Position numbers and translations under genes: made by a program. This document shows positions 1 to 8,419 of a DNA stretch of 64,000 nt, piece after piece (the stretch's first letter is position 1; each line of letters opens with the position of its first letter). Below the pieces are notes generated by a model. That model did not search any database, was not told the DNA's origin, and saw only the letters and a list, made by a program, of their open reading frames with translations. Origin of the DNA: UKL13-3 sp044353855 (GTDB lineage: Bacteria; Bacteroidota; Bacteroidia; UKL13-3); the NCBI GenBank assembly GCA_044353855.1, contig JBILBF010000001.1, positions 434,001 through 498,000 of the forward strand, written 5' to 3'.

Positions 1-414
1 ATAAAAAACACTGCCAAAGCAGATGGAGTGCCTTATTACGATGGACTAAAATTTCACCGCGTCATTCCAAACTTTATGATCCAAGGAGGCGATCCTCAAG
101 GTAATGGACAAGGCGGACCCGGTTATGCTTTTAAAGATGAGTTTGTACCCGAATTTCAGTTTACCGGACCAGGTATTTTAGCAATGGCCAATGCAGGACC
201 AACAACCAATGGAAGCCAGTTTTTTATTACCCACAAAGAAACGCCATGGTTAAATAACCGACACACCATTTTTGGCCATATAATAACTGGGCAAGATGTG
301 GTAAATACGATTGAACAAGGCGACACAATTGTGCATATTAAAATCATTCGCAAAGGAAAGCCTGCGAAGAAGTTTAAAGCAGATAAGGTTTTTGAAGAGC
401 TACGTTCAAAATAA
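1..414 (+). CDS. Peptidyl-prolyl cis-trans isomerase, cyclophilin type (5' truncated by window)
   Basis: The reading frame is open from base 1, so the N-terminus lies outside the window. The visible part carries the cyclophilin core: FHRVIPNFMIQGGDP, GPGYAFKDE, LAMANAGPTTNGSQFFIT and a WLNNRHTIFGHI stretch (the usual WLdgkHtvFG). The catalytic Arg of FHRV and the Phe/Gln pair of SQFFIT are present. By family, it isomerises Xaa-Pro peptide bonds and assists folding. The C-terminal tail is short and basic (KIIRKGKPAKKFKADK). A strong terminator follows directly. Whether it is secreted cannot be judged without the N-terminus. Confidence 0.93.
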   Translation: MKNTAKADGVPYYDGLKFHRVIPNFMIQGGDPQGNGQGGPGYAFKDEFVPEFQFTGPGILAMANAGPTTNGSQFFITHKETPWLNNRHTIFGHIITGQDVVNTIEQGDTIVHIKIIRKGKPAKKFKADKVFEELRSK

Positions 415-422
415 CTACAAAC

Positions 423-457
423 AAAAAATCCCGATTTATTTTTAATCGGGATTTTTT
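423..457. terminator. Bidirectional rho-independent terminator
   Basis: Perfect 14-bp arms AAAAAATCCCGATT (423-436) and AATCGGGATTTTTT (444-457) with a 7-nt loop. T-runs exist in both orientations, so it can end the cyclophilin transcript and the converging lipoprotein transcript. Confidence 0.9.
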
Positions 458-479
458 ATACACCTGAAGTTTGTCTAAA

Positions 480-989
480 TTAATTTTCAACCATTGAGAA
501 CGAAGCCTTTTTTTCTATTGTACCAGTAGCTTGTTTAAACAAAGCATCTGTTACTCGGTATCTTTTTTTGCCGCCAACAATATCTACATTTAATTTTCCA
601 GTTTGAACGACAAAGGATTGAGGATTTCCTCCATTCATTTGCGAAAACACAATATTAGACTGTTGATTGGTATTGCGACCAAGTGTATACATCCCATCTG
701 CTGGAGCCACAGAAGTACTATCAAAATAAAGGCTGACATTTCCTAATAATACCGAAGTGGCTTGTTGAAATAAAAAGGATCCCTCAACGTAATAATCTTC
801 AAAAACGGGTTGTGCAACAACGTTTGTAATTGGAAGTTGCAAGCTATCCAAAAGAATAGAATTGTTTGGTGCATAATTAGCTCCTGTTGAAGTAGAAGCA
901 GGTGTTGAAGGCGTTTCCTCATCTTTTTTACATTGCAGTAAAAACAAACTTGCCGTTAAGGCTAGAATGGTTAAATACGTTTTTTTCAT
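480..989 (-). CDS. Small hypothetical lipoprotein
   Basis: I do not recognise a family. The protein starts with a lipoprotein signal, MKKTYLTILALTASLFLLQC; the -1 residue of the lipobox is Gln, which is unusual by E. coli rules. A KKDEE acidic stretch and a Ser/Thr/Pro/Ala linker follow, then a compact domain of about 130 residues. I chose the ATG at 989 because it gives a normal MKK signal peptide; an in-frame ATG at 998 adds three residues. It begins 24 nt after the hutU stop on the same strand and may be cotranscribed with it. It probably sits in the outer or inner membrane facing the periplasm. Confidence 0.8.
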   Translation of the reverse strand: MKKTYLTILALTASLFLLQCKKDEETPSTPASTSTGANYAPNNSILLDSLQLPITNVVAQPVFEDYYVEGSFLFQQATSVLLGNVSLYFDSTSVAPADGMYTLGRNTNQQSNIVFSQMNGGNPQSFVVQTGKLNVDIVGGKKRYRVTDALFKQATGTIEKKASFSMVEN

Positions 990-1013
990 TTGATACATTA
1001 ATTTATTTGAGTT

Positions 1014-2696
1014 TTAATATCCGGGCTTTGTTTCTTTATCTTTCAATCTTTCTTTAATATCCAATCTGTGTTTTCGGGCAGTATCAATAGCAATATCATA
1101 TCCTGCATCTGCATGTCGAATCACTCCCATAGCAGGATCATTGTGTAAAACACGTTTTAACCTGCGAGCGGCATCCTCTGTTCCATCAGCCAAAATTACC
1201 ATTCCTGCATGAATAGAATAGCCCATTCCAACACCACCACCATGGTGAACGGAAACCCAACTAGCACCACCAGCTGTATTGATTAAGGCATTTAAAATTG
1301 GCCAATCAGCAACAGCATCACTTCCATCTTTCATGGCTTCCGTTTCGCGGTTTGGCGAAGCAACAGAACCAGTATCTAAATGGTCGCGGCCAATTACAAT
1401 TGGACCTTTTACTTGACCTGTTCTAACCAATTCATTAAAAGCCAAAGCCGCTTTTTCTCTATCTCCTTGTCCTATCCAACAAATACGAGCTGGCAATCCT
1501 TGAAATGCAATGCGTTCTTGTGCCATGTCTATCCAGCGATGAAGGGATGTGTTTTCTGGAAACAATTCTTTCATTACTCGGTCGGTTACATAAATATCAT
1601 TAGGGTCACCGCTTAAGGCTACCCAACGAAATGGGCCTTTTCCTTCGCAAAATAAAGGTCTAATATAAGCAGGTACAAATCCAGGAAACGAAAAAGCATT
1701 TTCTACATGACGCTGGTCTTTTGCCTGTCCGCGTAAATTGTTACCATAGTCAAAAACAATAGCTCCTTTACTTTGTAGTTCAATCATTAATTTTACATGA
1801 TGTGCCATGGTGTCCAATGATTTTTCAACGTATTTTACGGGCTCGGTTTTGCGCATATGGTCTGCTACTTCTTCTGCTATTCCTTCGGGATAATAACCAT
1901 TCAACGGGTCATGTGCGGAAGTTTGATCAGTTAACAAATCGGGAATAATATTACGTTCAATTAGGCGCTCTAATAAATCGATTACATTGCACAATACGCC
2001 AATGGACAAACGTTGTCCAGCGGCCTTTGCTTTTAGCGCCATGTCAATAGCTTGATCAATATCCCTGCTCATCACATCTAAATATCGTGTTTCAATTCGT
2101 TTTTTAATGCGCCACTCTACCATTTCGGCAGCCAAGCATACGCCATCACACATTGTTACCGATAAGGGCTGTGCTCCTCCCATACCACCCAAACCAGCAG
2201 TTACAGTTAAAGTGCCTTTTAGTGTTCCATTAAAATGTTGGCGAGCTGCTTCAGCAAAAGTTTCGTATGTGCCCTGTACAATTCCTTGTGAGCCAATATA
2301 AATCCAACTACCAGCAGTCATTTGGCCATACATCATCAATCCTTTTTTATCTAATTCGTGGAAGGTTTCCCAATTAGCCCACTTAGGAACCAACATAGAA
2401 TTGGAGATGATAACGCGAGGAGCGTCTTTGTGTGTAGGCAAAATACCAACAGGCTTACCACTTTGTATCAACAATGTTTCGTCTTCCTCTAAATCTTGCA
2501 AAGCCTTTACAATAAGCTCAAAGCTTTCCCAATTACGAGCAGCTTTTCCAATGCCACCGTATACGACTAAATCCTCAGGTTTTTCAGCAACTTCGGGGTC
2601 TAAATTATTAAACAACATGCGCAATGCAGCTTCTTGTACCCATCCTTTGCAGCTTAATGTGTTGCCTGTTGCCGCGTGTAATTCTTTTCTTGCCAT
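1014..2696 (-). CDS. hutU: Urocanate hydratase (urocanase)
   Basis: Full-length 560-residue urocanase, the usual family size. It converts urocanate to 4-imidazolone-5-propionate in histidine degradation, using tightly bound NAD+ as an electrophile. Visible signatures are the glycine-rich GLGGMGGAQP segment (about residue 170), the ARICWIGQGDREK segment whose Cys (residue 406) is the conserved active-site cysteine, and RDHLDTGSVASPNRETE followed by SVHHGGGVGMGYS. No hutH, hutI or hutG lies nearby, so the pathway genes are dispersed. A -7-like element TACCTTCG lies on the minus strand at 2718-2725, 21 nt before the start. The product is cytosolic. Confidence 0.97.
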   Translation of the reverse strand: MARKELHAATGNTLSCKGWVQEAALRMLFNNLDPEVAEKPEDLVVYGGIGKAARNWESFELIVKALQDLEEDETLLIQSGKPVGILPTHKDAPRVIISNSMLVPKWANWETFHELDKKGLMMYGQMTAGSWIYIGSQGIVQGTYETFAEAARQHFNGTLKGTLTVTAGLGGMGGAQPLSVTMCDGVCLAAEMVEWRIKKRIETRYLDVMSRDIDQAIDMALKAKAAGQRLSIGVLCNVIDLLERLIERNIIPDLLTDQTSAHDPLNGYYPEGIAEEVADHMRKTEPVKYVEKSLDTMAHHVKLMIELQSKGAIVFDYGNNLRGQAKDQRHVENAFSFPGFVPAYIRPLFCEGKGPFRWVALSGDPNDIYVTDRVMKELFPENTSLHRWIDMAQERIAFQGLPARICWIGQGDREKAALAFNELVRTGQVKGPIVIGRDHLDTGSVASPNRETEAMKDGSDAVADWPILNALINTAGGASWVSVHHGGGVGMGYSIHAGMVILADGTEDAARRLKRVLHNDPAMGVIRHADAGYDIAIDTARKHRLDIKERLKDKETKPGY

Positions 2697-2745
2697 TTTA
2701 TTTTATGATAAAGGTTTCGAAGGTAATGTTTTCTGATAAACTTGA

Positions 2746-3555
2746 TTAATCGCAAATATCGTTTGGTGAGCAAACAGCCCCTTCTGTTTCCCCCGTTTTT
2801 TCCAATTCGTTCCATGCTTGATTTAATGCACCCAAAAAGGTTTCAGAAGGTTGTGCCCCAGAAACCGCATACTTATTATTTAATACAAAAAAAGGAACAC
2901 CTGTTACGCCAATTTTGTGTGATTCATCAATATCTTGGCGAACATTAGAGGCATAATTATCCGAAGCAAGAACTTGTTTGACTTCAGCTTCATTTAAACC
3001 GATTTCAACGGCTAAACGAGTTAAGGCTGCATGGTCTGCTGTGTTTTTACCATCTACAAAATAGGCTTTAAACAATTGCTCTTCCATTGCATCGCTTTTG
3101 TTTTTTGTTTTAGAAAATTGTATCAGGCGGTGAGCATCAAATGAATTTGCAACAACCGTTTTATCAAAATTATAATGCAAACCAACTTCTTTTGCCATCG
3201 CAATTACATTTTCAGTAACCTCTTTTGTATAACCAATTGTCCATCCTTTGCTTTCTGCTAAATGCACTAATGTGTTTTTAGTAGGGTCCGTTTTCAAGTC
3301 GGGCTGCAATTGGTAACTTTTCCAAACGACTTCGACTTCCTTTTGGTCCTCAAATTTTTCAAGTGCTGCTTCAAATTTACGTTTGCCGATATAACAAAAC
3401 GGACACATTACATCACTCCAAATTTCTACTTTCATCTTTTTAGTTGTATTAGGCTTTTTTATATGTTTTTGTGCATTAGCCATTGTTCCAAAGCACAAAA
3501 GTAGCATACATATAACTATGCTAAAGCTGTTTGTTTTAATGATTTTGGTTAGCAC
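2746..3555 (-). CDS. DsbA/FrnE-family thiol oxidoreductase with N-terminal signal peptide
   Basis: The body is a FrnE/2-hydroxychromene isomerase-like DsbA fold: MKVEIWSDVMCPFC places the CPFC redox pair at Cys51/Cys54, and GVTGVPFFVLNNKYAVSGAQP supplies the cis-Pro loop. FrnE proteins normally start at the Met equivalent to Met41 and are cytosolic. Here the frame extends upstream through a GTG start (3553-3555) and encodes a convincing export signal, FSIVICMLLLCFGTMANAQ. The protein is therefore probably periplasmic. The alternative start at 3435 (Met41) would give a conventional cytosolic FrnE with a weak AAAAAG leader. The extreme C-terminus has two more cysteines (VCSPNDICD). Partner proteins are not evident. 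Confidence 0.85.
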   Translation of the reverse strand: MLTKIIKTNSFSIVICMLLLCFGTMANAQKHIKKPNTTKKMKVEIWSDVMCPFCYIGKRKFEAALEKFEDQKEVEVVWKSYQLQPDLKTDPTKNTLVHLAESKGWTIGYTKEVTENVIAMAKEVGLHYNFDKTVVANSFDAHRLIQFSKTKNKSDAMEEQLFKAYFVDGKNTADHAALTRLAVEIGLNEAEVKQVLASDNYASNVRQDIDESHKIGVTGVPFFVLNNKYAVSGAQPSETFLGALNQAWNELEKTGETEGAVCSPNDICD

Positions 3556-3631
3556 GAATAATTAAGTATAAGCGGGGAACAAAAAGAAGCAATAAAATGT
3601 TTAAAAAAAAGTAAGATATTCGTTCGCGATT

Positions 3632-4024
3632 TTGAAGTTCATATTTCAACATATCTCGTTGGTGTTGCTTGCCATTTTTACGGCAACTTTTGTGCCGTTT
3701 AATGTGTTACATCACCATGCCGAAGAAGATCATTTTGCTTATGTTCATGCTCATAAGGCCATTAAAAATCATCATTGCGAATTGGATAGCCATTTTTGCC
3801 AAAAGGATTTAGAGCCGAATTGCGGTCATTCAGAACATATTAAAAACACCTTAGAAAACTGTTTTACTTGCGAGTTTCATTTCATCAAACATTTTGATCA
3901 AATACAATCAAAATCATTATTGTTAACAGAATCAGGGCTTAATGTATACAATAGCCTTATTGTTAAAAAGGAGCACCAAACAATACTTTTTATAAGCAAT
4001 AAAGGACCGCCACGTTCAGTCTAG
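3632..4024 (+). CDS. Small exported His/Cys-rich protein, TTG start
   Basis: A 130-residue protein starting with a signal-like segment (MKFIFQHISLVLLAIFTATFVPF), then a region rich in metal ligands: VLHHHAEEDHFAYVHAHK, NHHCELDSHFC, NCGHSEH and CFTCEFHF. It ends in a short tail, NKGPPRSV. No ATG lies between the upstream in-frame stop (3602-3604) and this segment, so TTG at 3632 is the best start. It is followed 55 nt later by a TonB-dependent receptor. The layout (signal, His/Cys-rich middle, terminal GPP) recalls DUF2946-type proteins found beside metal-related receptors; that comparison is inference from memory. The likely role is periplasmic metal binding. Confidence 0.7.
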   Translation: MKFIFQHISLVLLAIFTATFVPFNVLHHHAEEDHFAYVHAHKAIKNHHCELDSHFCQKDLEPNCGHSEHIKNTLENCFTCEFHFIKHFDQIQSKSLLLTESGLNVYNSLIVKKEHQTILFISNKGPPRSV

Positions 4025-4079
4025 CCGTCATTGATGTTAACGCATTATTTCCAAAATTTTTATTAAAAAAAATATACCC

Positions 4080-6422
4080 ATGCGCATATTCTGTATGTTA
4101 GCGGTGTGTTTGTTTGTTAATAGTGTTTTAGCACAAAACACAAAACTGTTGTATTCTCTTAAAATCACAGTAAAGGATAGTATTACTGGATTGTTTTTGG
4201 AAGAAGCAACGGTTAAACTTACTAAACATGCACACGCACATGTAACCAATACAAGAGGTGACGTTGTTTTTGACACGCTAAGTGCGGGTCATTATCATTT
4301 AACGTGCACTTATATAGGCTATTATTCTTACGAAACAAGTATCGATTTGCCTAATCAATCTTGGGTTACCGTCTTGCTTTGTCCATCGAGTTACCATTTA
4401 CATGAAATGATTATTGAAGGAAATGCAACCCAAAACAGGCAATCATTTTCAACACAATCGAGTACTGCTTTAAATCAAACACAAATTGAAAAAATGCGGG
4501 GGCAAAACCTAGGCGAGCTACTCAAAAATGTAAATGGCATGACGACTTTAAACACCGGTCCCGGGATTTCAAAACCAGTATTGCGAGGGTTGCATAGCAA
4601 TCGGGTGGTTATGCTCAATAATGGAGTAAGGCAAGAAGAACAACAATGGGGTAGTGAACATGCACCTGCAATAGATCCTTTTGCGGTAAACAAAGTTGAA
4701 GTGATAAAAGGCGCTGCCTCTGTTGAATATGGACCGGAAGCCATTGGTGGTGTAGTAAGACTTTCACCTAGGCCATACTCAACCATGAATGGCCTAAATG
4801 GAGAAATATCGTTACAAGGGTTTTCGAACAACAAACAAGGTTCGGCAACAGCAATGCTTCAAGGGACACATTTAAGTAAACAGCAATTAAGTTGGCGCGC
4901 ACAAGGAACATTACGAAAAGCGGGCGATTCGCGCGCTCCCGATTATGTGATTTCCAATACAGGTTTTGATGAGCAAAACGGAAATGTTTCGGCAGCGTAC
5001 TTAAATAAAAAATTGTATGTAGAGGTTTTTGCAAGCGTGTTTAATTCAACAATTGGTATTATGAGGGCCGCTCATATTGGAAGTTCCACAGATTTGGTAA
5101 AAGCGATAAATAGTGATAAGCCGTTCATTGTAAAACCATTTACTTATGCCATTGGCAAGCCTTACCAACAAGTATGGCACGAATTACAAAGTTTTAAACT
5201 GTCATACGCTTTTACAGTATTGGGTAAACTTGAATTTCAAGCGGCACGGCAACTAAACTCAAGGAAAGAATACGATTTAGGGCTATCATGGAATCCGCAA
5301 TCGCAGACAAAACCCGCTTACCATTTAACTTTAACAACGTATACTTATGACGGTGTATTTGAACATAAAAAATGGAAAAACATTGTTGGAAAAGTAGGTG
5401 GGAGCCTAATGGCTCAATCTAATTATACGGAAGGAATGCAGAAGCCCTTGATTCCAAATTTCATTGCCAATACGTATGGTTTTTTCGTTTTTGAAAAATG
5501 GAAAAAAGGCAGATGGACAGCCGAGTTAGGATCAAGGTTCGACAAGCGAAATCAGACTATTTACCAACGGAATAATAAGAATGAAATTATTACCCAAAGG
5601 AGAGGTTACCAGCGAGCAACTGCAATTGTTGGAGGGTCTTATATGCTCTCGGAAAAGCTAAAATTGAGTTCTACTTTTTCATCAGCATGGCGACCGCCAT
5701 CGGTAAATGAATTGTATAGCAATGGCCTGCACAATGGAACAGCAACGTATGAAATTGGCGACTCGAATTTGATACCTGAACGCAGTTATAACGTGGATGT
5801 AAACCTAAAATACCAGCACACAAAATGGGTTTTAGAGACCAGTATTTTTAGGAATACCATTTATAACTTTATTTACCAACTACCAAAACAAACTCCAACC
5901 ATAACTCTCCGCGGCACGTTTCCTTCATTTGTATTTACCCAAACGGATGCGGTTATGCAAGGTGCGGAAATGAATGTTTCATATTTTATTAGCAACCATT
6001 TAAGCACAACCGGAGCAATTAGTTATCTGCTTGCAGATGATGCTGCCAATAATCAACCGCTCATTTATATGCCTGCAAATAGAGTAAAACTTGGGGTACA
6101 ATATCAAACCAATACCCTTTGGAAAGCAGAGCATTTTTTTGCTGAATTGAATTGGCAATATATAGCAGAACAAAAACGCTTTCCGCAAAATTTGGATTAC
6201 AAAAGTCCGCCACCTGCTTATAATTTACTTGATATAAATATGGGTTTTGAATTTCCAGTAAAACAACAACACATAAGGGTTTCTGCCAGTGTAAATAATG
6301 TATTTAACGAAACCTACCGCGACTACCTAAGCCGATTTAGGTATTTTACCGATGAGCCCGGACGCAATTTTATTGTAAGGCTTACTATTCCTTTTCAACT
6401 ATTTAAAACAAATAATAAATAA
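4080..6422 (+). CDS. TonB-dependent outer-membrane receptor, probable metal uptake
   Basis: 780 residues. A signal peptide (cleaved near VNSVLAQ) precedes a carboxypeptidase-like regulatory domain at about 25-110, a plug domain at about 120-225 (IEKMRGQNLGELLKNVNGM, PVLRGLHSNRVVMLNNGVRQ, VEVIKGAASVEYGPEAIGGVV) and a 22-strand-type barrel ending FIVRLTIPF. The plug segment QQWGSEHAPAIDPF is typical of the receptor subgroup that includes ZnuD-like metal receptors. The regulatory domain contains KHAHAHV, an extra His cluster. The gene sits between a His-rich exported peptide and a lipoprotein and probably shares their transcript. The substrate is inferred as zinc, copper or another divalent metal; nothing in the sequence proves which. 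Confidence 0.93.
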   Translation: MRIFCMLAVCLFVNSVLAQNTKLLYSLKITVKDSITGLFLEEATVKLTKHAHAHVTNTRGDVVFDTLSAGHYHLTCTYIGYYSYETSIDLPNQSWVTVLLCPSSYHLHEMIIEGNATQNRQSFSTQSSTALNQTQIEKMRGQNLGELLKNVNGMTTLNTGPGISKPVLRGLHSNRVVMLNNGVRQEEQQWGSEHAPAIDPFAVNKVEVIKGAASVEYGPEAIGGVVRLSPRPYSTMNGLNGEISLQGFSNNKQGSATAMLQGTHLSKQQLSWRAQGTLRKAGDSRAPDYVISNTGFDEQNGNVSAAYLNKKLYVEVFASVFNSTIGIMRAAHIGSSTDLVKAINSDKPFIVKPFTYAIGKPYQQVWHELQSFKLSYAFTVLGKLEFQAARQLNSRKEYDLGLSWNPQSQTKPAYHLTLTTYTYDGVFEHKKWKNIVGKVGGSLMAQSNYTEGMQKPLIPNFIANTYGFFVFEKWKKGRWTAELGSRFDKRNQTIYQRNNKNEIITQRRGYQRATAIVGGSYMLSEKLKLSSTFSSAWRPPSVNELYSNGLHNGTATYEIGDSNLIPERSYNVDVNLKYQHTKWVLETSIFRNTIYNFIYQLPKQTPTITLRGTFPSFVFTQTDAVMQGAEMNVSYFISNHLSTTGAISYLLADDAANNQPLIYMPANRVKLGVQYQTNTLWKAEHFFAELNWQYIAEQKRFPQNLDYKSPPPAYNLLDINMGFEFPVKQQHIRVSASVNNVFNETYRDYLSRFRYFTDEPGRNFIVRLTIPFQLFKTNNK

Positions 6423-6426
6423 CAAC

Positions 6427-7035
6427 ATGAATTACCTAAAAAACACAGTATCATTTCTGGCAATAACAGCCCTTATTTTTATTACATCGTGTAAAAAAGA
6501 AGACGATAAAAAAGACGTTACCATACCGCCAATTATAAATCCTGAGGAACAGATTACAACGGTAATATTAAAAGGTTACGATGAAAACAATCCCAACGAT
6601 ATTAGTCGTCAGTTTGCAATAAAGTGGGAAGACATGGATGGAACAGGAGGCAATGCTCCAATAATTGATTCATTAGTCTTGGACACCGGCACTCAGTATC
6701 GAGTTCAGGTTTTACTACTTGATAAAACAAAGACTCCTTGGGATACGATCTCGAACGAAGTAGAAAAAGAGAAAAATGTGCATCAGTTTTTTTACACCCC
6801 AAGTGTTTCTGTGAATGGTAAAATGGAAGTAGAAGTGCTAGATTTTGATGACAACATTCCAAAATTGCCCGTGGGTTTGGCGTTTCTCATGAATATTGCT
6901 GCCGAACCAACTTTTGCAATCCCATTGGTTGGAAAATTGGGTGTTGTGTTAAGCCATTATGATGGCATACCTAAAACGATAACGCCCTCGCCTGAAAGCG
7001 ATATTGATATTGTTTTTCCGGTAAAATTGAAATAA
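6427..7035 (+). CDS. Lipoprotein partner of the TonB receptor
   Basis: Starts 4 nt after the receptor stop. The signal ends with a clear lipobox (FITSCKKEDDKKD), so the protein is membrane-anchored. The body has an EEQITTVIL start, a DMDGTGGNAPIIDSLVLD segment, a VEKEKNVHQFFY segment and a short C-terminal strand SDIDIVFPVKL. This pattern matches Bacteroidota lipoproteins, sometimes labelled type 1 periplasmic-binding-fold-like, that are commonly encoded just downstream of metal-type TonB receptors. I infer a surface or periplasmic accessory role in the same uptake system. No enzymatic motif is visible. Confidence 0.85.
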   Translation: MNYLKNTVSFLAITALIFITSCKKEDDKKDVTIPPIINPEEQITTVILKGYDENNPNDISRQFAIKWEDMDGTGGNAPIIDSLVLDTGTQYRVQVLLLDKTKTPWDTISNEVEKEKNVHQFFYTPSVSVNGKMEVEVLDFDDNIPKLPVGLAFLMNIAAEPTFAIPLVGKLGVVLSHYDGIPKTITPSPESDIDIVFPVKLK

Positions 7036-7047
7036 AAACCAGCCTGA

Positions 7048-7096
7048 ACATATATACGCTCATTGCGCTTTTTTTGAGGCGGGGGTGTATATATGT
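7048..7096. repeat. 10-bp perfect inverted repeat between convergent genes
   Basis: ACATATATAC (7048-7057) and GTATATATGT (7087-7096) are perfect inverted arms around a 29-nt spacer that holds a 7-T run. The site lies between the converging lipoprotein and rsmI genes. It may act as a weak terminator or a binding site; the long spacer argues against a classical hairpin. Confidence 0.4.
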
Positions 7097-7108
7097 CTTT
7101 ATAGATTG

Positions 7109-7798
7109 TTATTCTTTTTTTGTTTTCTTTTTGCCATCAATTACCAGCACTATTTCTCCTTTTACAGGCTTTGATTCAAAATACATAATTAACTCATCTA
7201 ATGTTCCGTTTTTTGTTTCTTCAAACATTTTGGTAAGCTCTCGAGAGACAGATGCAAGCCTTTCACCACCAAAAAACTCTTTTAATTGATGTAAACATTT
7301 TACCAATCGGTGAGGAGACTCATATAAAATAATCGTCCGTTCTTCTTCAGCTAATTTTTTGAGCATCGTTTGCCGGCCTTTTTTATCTGGCAAAAACCCT
7401 TCAAAACAAAAACTATCGCTTGGCAAACCACTTTTTACCAAAGCAGGAACAAAAGCTGTTGGGCCAGGCAAACACTCAATTGCAATTTGATTGCGCAAAC
7501 ATTCGCGAACCAATAAAAAACCGGGATCACTAATAGCTGGAGTACCTGCATCACTTACCAATGCTAAGTTTTTACCGTTTTCTAACATCGTTATAAACCG
7601 TTGCAGTTCTCGGTGTTCATTGTGCATGTGGTAAGGAATGAGCGGCTTTTCAATCTCATAATGTTTAATCAGTTTAATAGATTGCCTTGTGTCTTCGGCC
7701 AAAATCGCATCCACTTCTTTTAATATTCTTAAAGCACGAAGGGTAATATCCTCCATATTACCGATGGGTGTGGGTATTAAATATAATTTACCTGCCAT
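7109..7798 (-). CDS. rsmI: 16S rRNA (cytidine(1402)-2'-O)-methyltransferase
   Basis: A tetrapyrrole-methylase-fold enzyme of 229 residues. It begins LYLIPTPIGNMEDITLRAL and carries the RsmI signatures AEDTRQS, LVSDAGTPAISDPG and FVPALVKSGLPSDSFCFEGFLP, plus the ESPHRL segment. The family 2'-O-methylates C1402 of 16S rRNA with S-adenosylmethionine and acts on the small subunit in the cytosol. The C-terminus ends GEIVLVIDGKKKTKKE, slightly shorter than the E. coli enzyme, which has an extra C-terminal domain; the short form is common in Bacteroidota. A -7-like element TACATTCG lies on the minus strand at 7804-7811, only 5 nt from the ATG. Confidence 0.95.
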   Translation of the reverse strand: MAGKLYLIPTPIGNMEDITLRALRILKEVDAILAEDTRQSIKLIKHYEIEKPLIPYHMHNEHRELQRFITMLENGKNLALVSDAGTPAISDPGFLLVRECLRNQIAIECLPGPTAFVPALVKSGLPSDSFCFEGFLPDKKGRQTMLKKLAEEERTIILYESPHRLVKCLHQLKEFFGGERLASVSRELTKMFEETKNGTLDELIMYFESKPVKGEIVLVIDGKKKTKKE

Positions 7799-7959
7799 GG
7801 CAACGAATGTAAGGAAAGTTCACGGTTGATAGATTAAGGTAATCGTTTTTTAAGTTTAAGCAACTCCAATAATTGCCAAGCAAACTTATTCAACCCAATT
7901 AACTGCTTTTTTTTTCGAGTTAAAAAATTAATTTAGCGCCCACTTAAAACAAACAAAGT

Positions 7960-8340
7960 ATGAATTTTCCTGAAACATTAGTTTACACCAAAGATCACGA
8001 ATGGGTTCGCATAGAAGGCGATACTGCTTATGTAGGTATTACAGATTTTGCACAACATGAATTGGGTGATATTGTTTATGTAGACATTAACACTGTTGGT
8101 AAAACAGTTGCACAACACGAGGTATTTGGAACAGTGGAAGCGGTAAAAACAGTTTCTGATTTGTTTATGCCTTTGAGTGGTGAAGTACTTGAAATGAACA
8201 GCAAACTAGACAACGCTCCTGAAATGGTAAACAGCGATGCTTATGGCGATGGATGGATGGTAAAAATTAAAATTACAAATGCTGCAGAAGTTGCAGGGCT
8301 TATGAGTGTTGCCGATTACAAAACGTTGGTAAACGCTTAA
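7960..8340 (+). CDS. gcvH: Glycine cleavage system H protein
   Basis: 126 residues, normal for the family. It carries the lipoyl-domain pattern GTVEAVKTVSDLFMPLSGEV with the lipoylated lysine at Lys63, and the terminal DGWMVKIK strand. It shuttles the aminomethyl group between the P and T proteins of the glycine cleavage complex. gcvP and gcvT are not in the window. A degenerate -7-like TAATTTAG lies at 7929-7936. The gene is monocistronic, closed by a strong hairpin at 8361-8399. Confidence 0.97.
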   Translation: MNFPETLVYTKDHEWVRIEGDTAYVGITDFAQHELGDIVYVDINTVGKTVAQHEVFGTVEAVKTVSDLFMPLSGEVLEMNSKLDNAPEMVNSDAYGDGWMVKIKITNAAEVAGLMSVADYKTLVNA

Positions 8341-8360
8341 TTAGATATTTTTAACAACAG

Positions 8361-8399
8361 AAAAGAGGAACTTCACTTACTGCGGAGTTCCTCTTTTTT
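8361..8399 (+). terminator. Rho-independent terminator after gcvH
   Basis: AAAAGAGGAACT (8361-8372) pairs with AGTTCCTCTTTTTT (8386-8399) around a 13-nt loop and ends in a T-run. Confidence 0.88.
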
Positions 8400-8419
8400 A
8401 TATAAACCCATATTTAAAC

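Noticed and set aside
4037..4834. Minus-strand open frames across the TonB receptor start
   Set aside because: Plus-strand frame carries signal peptide and plug motifs; the antisense frames have no family pattern.
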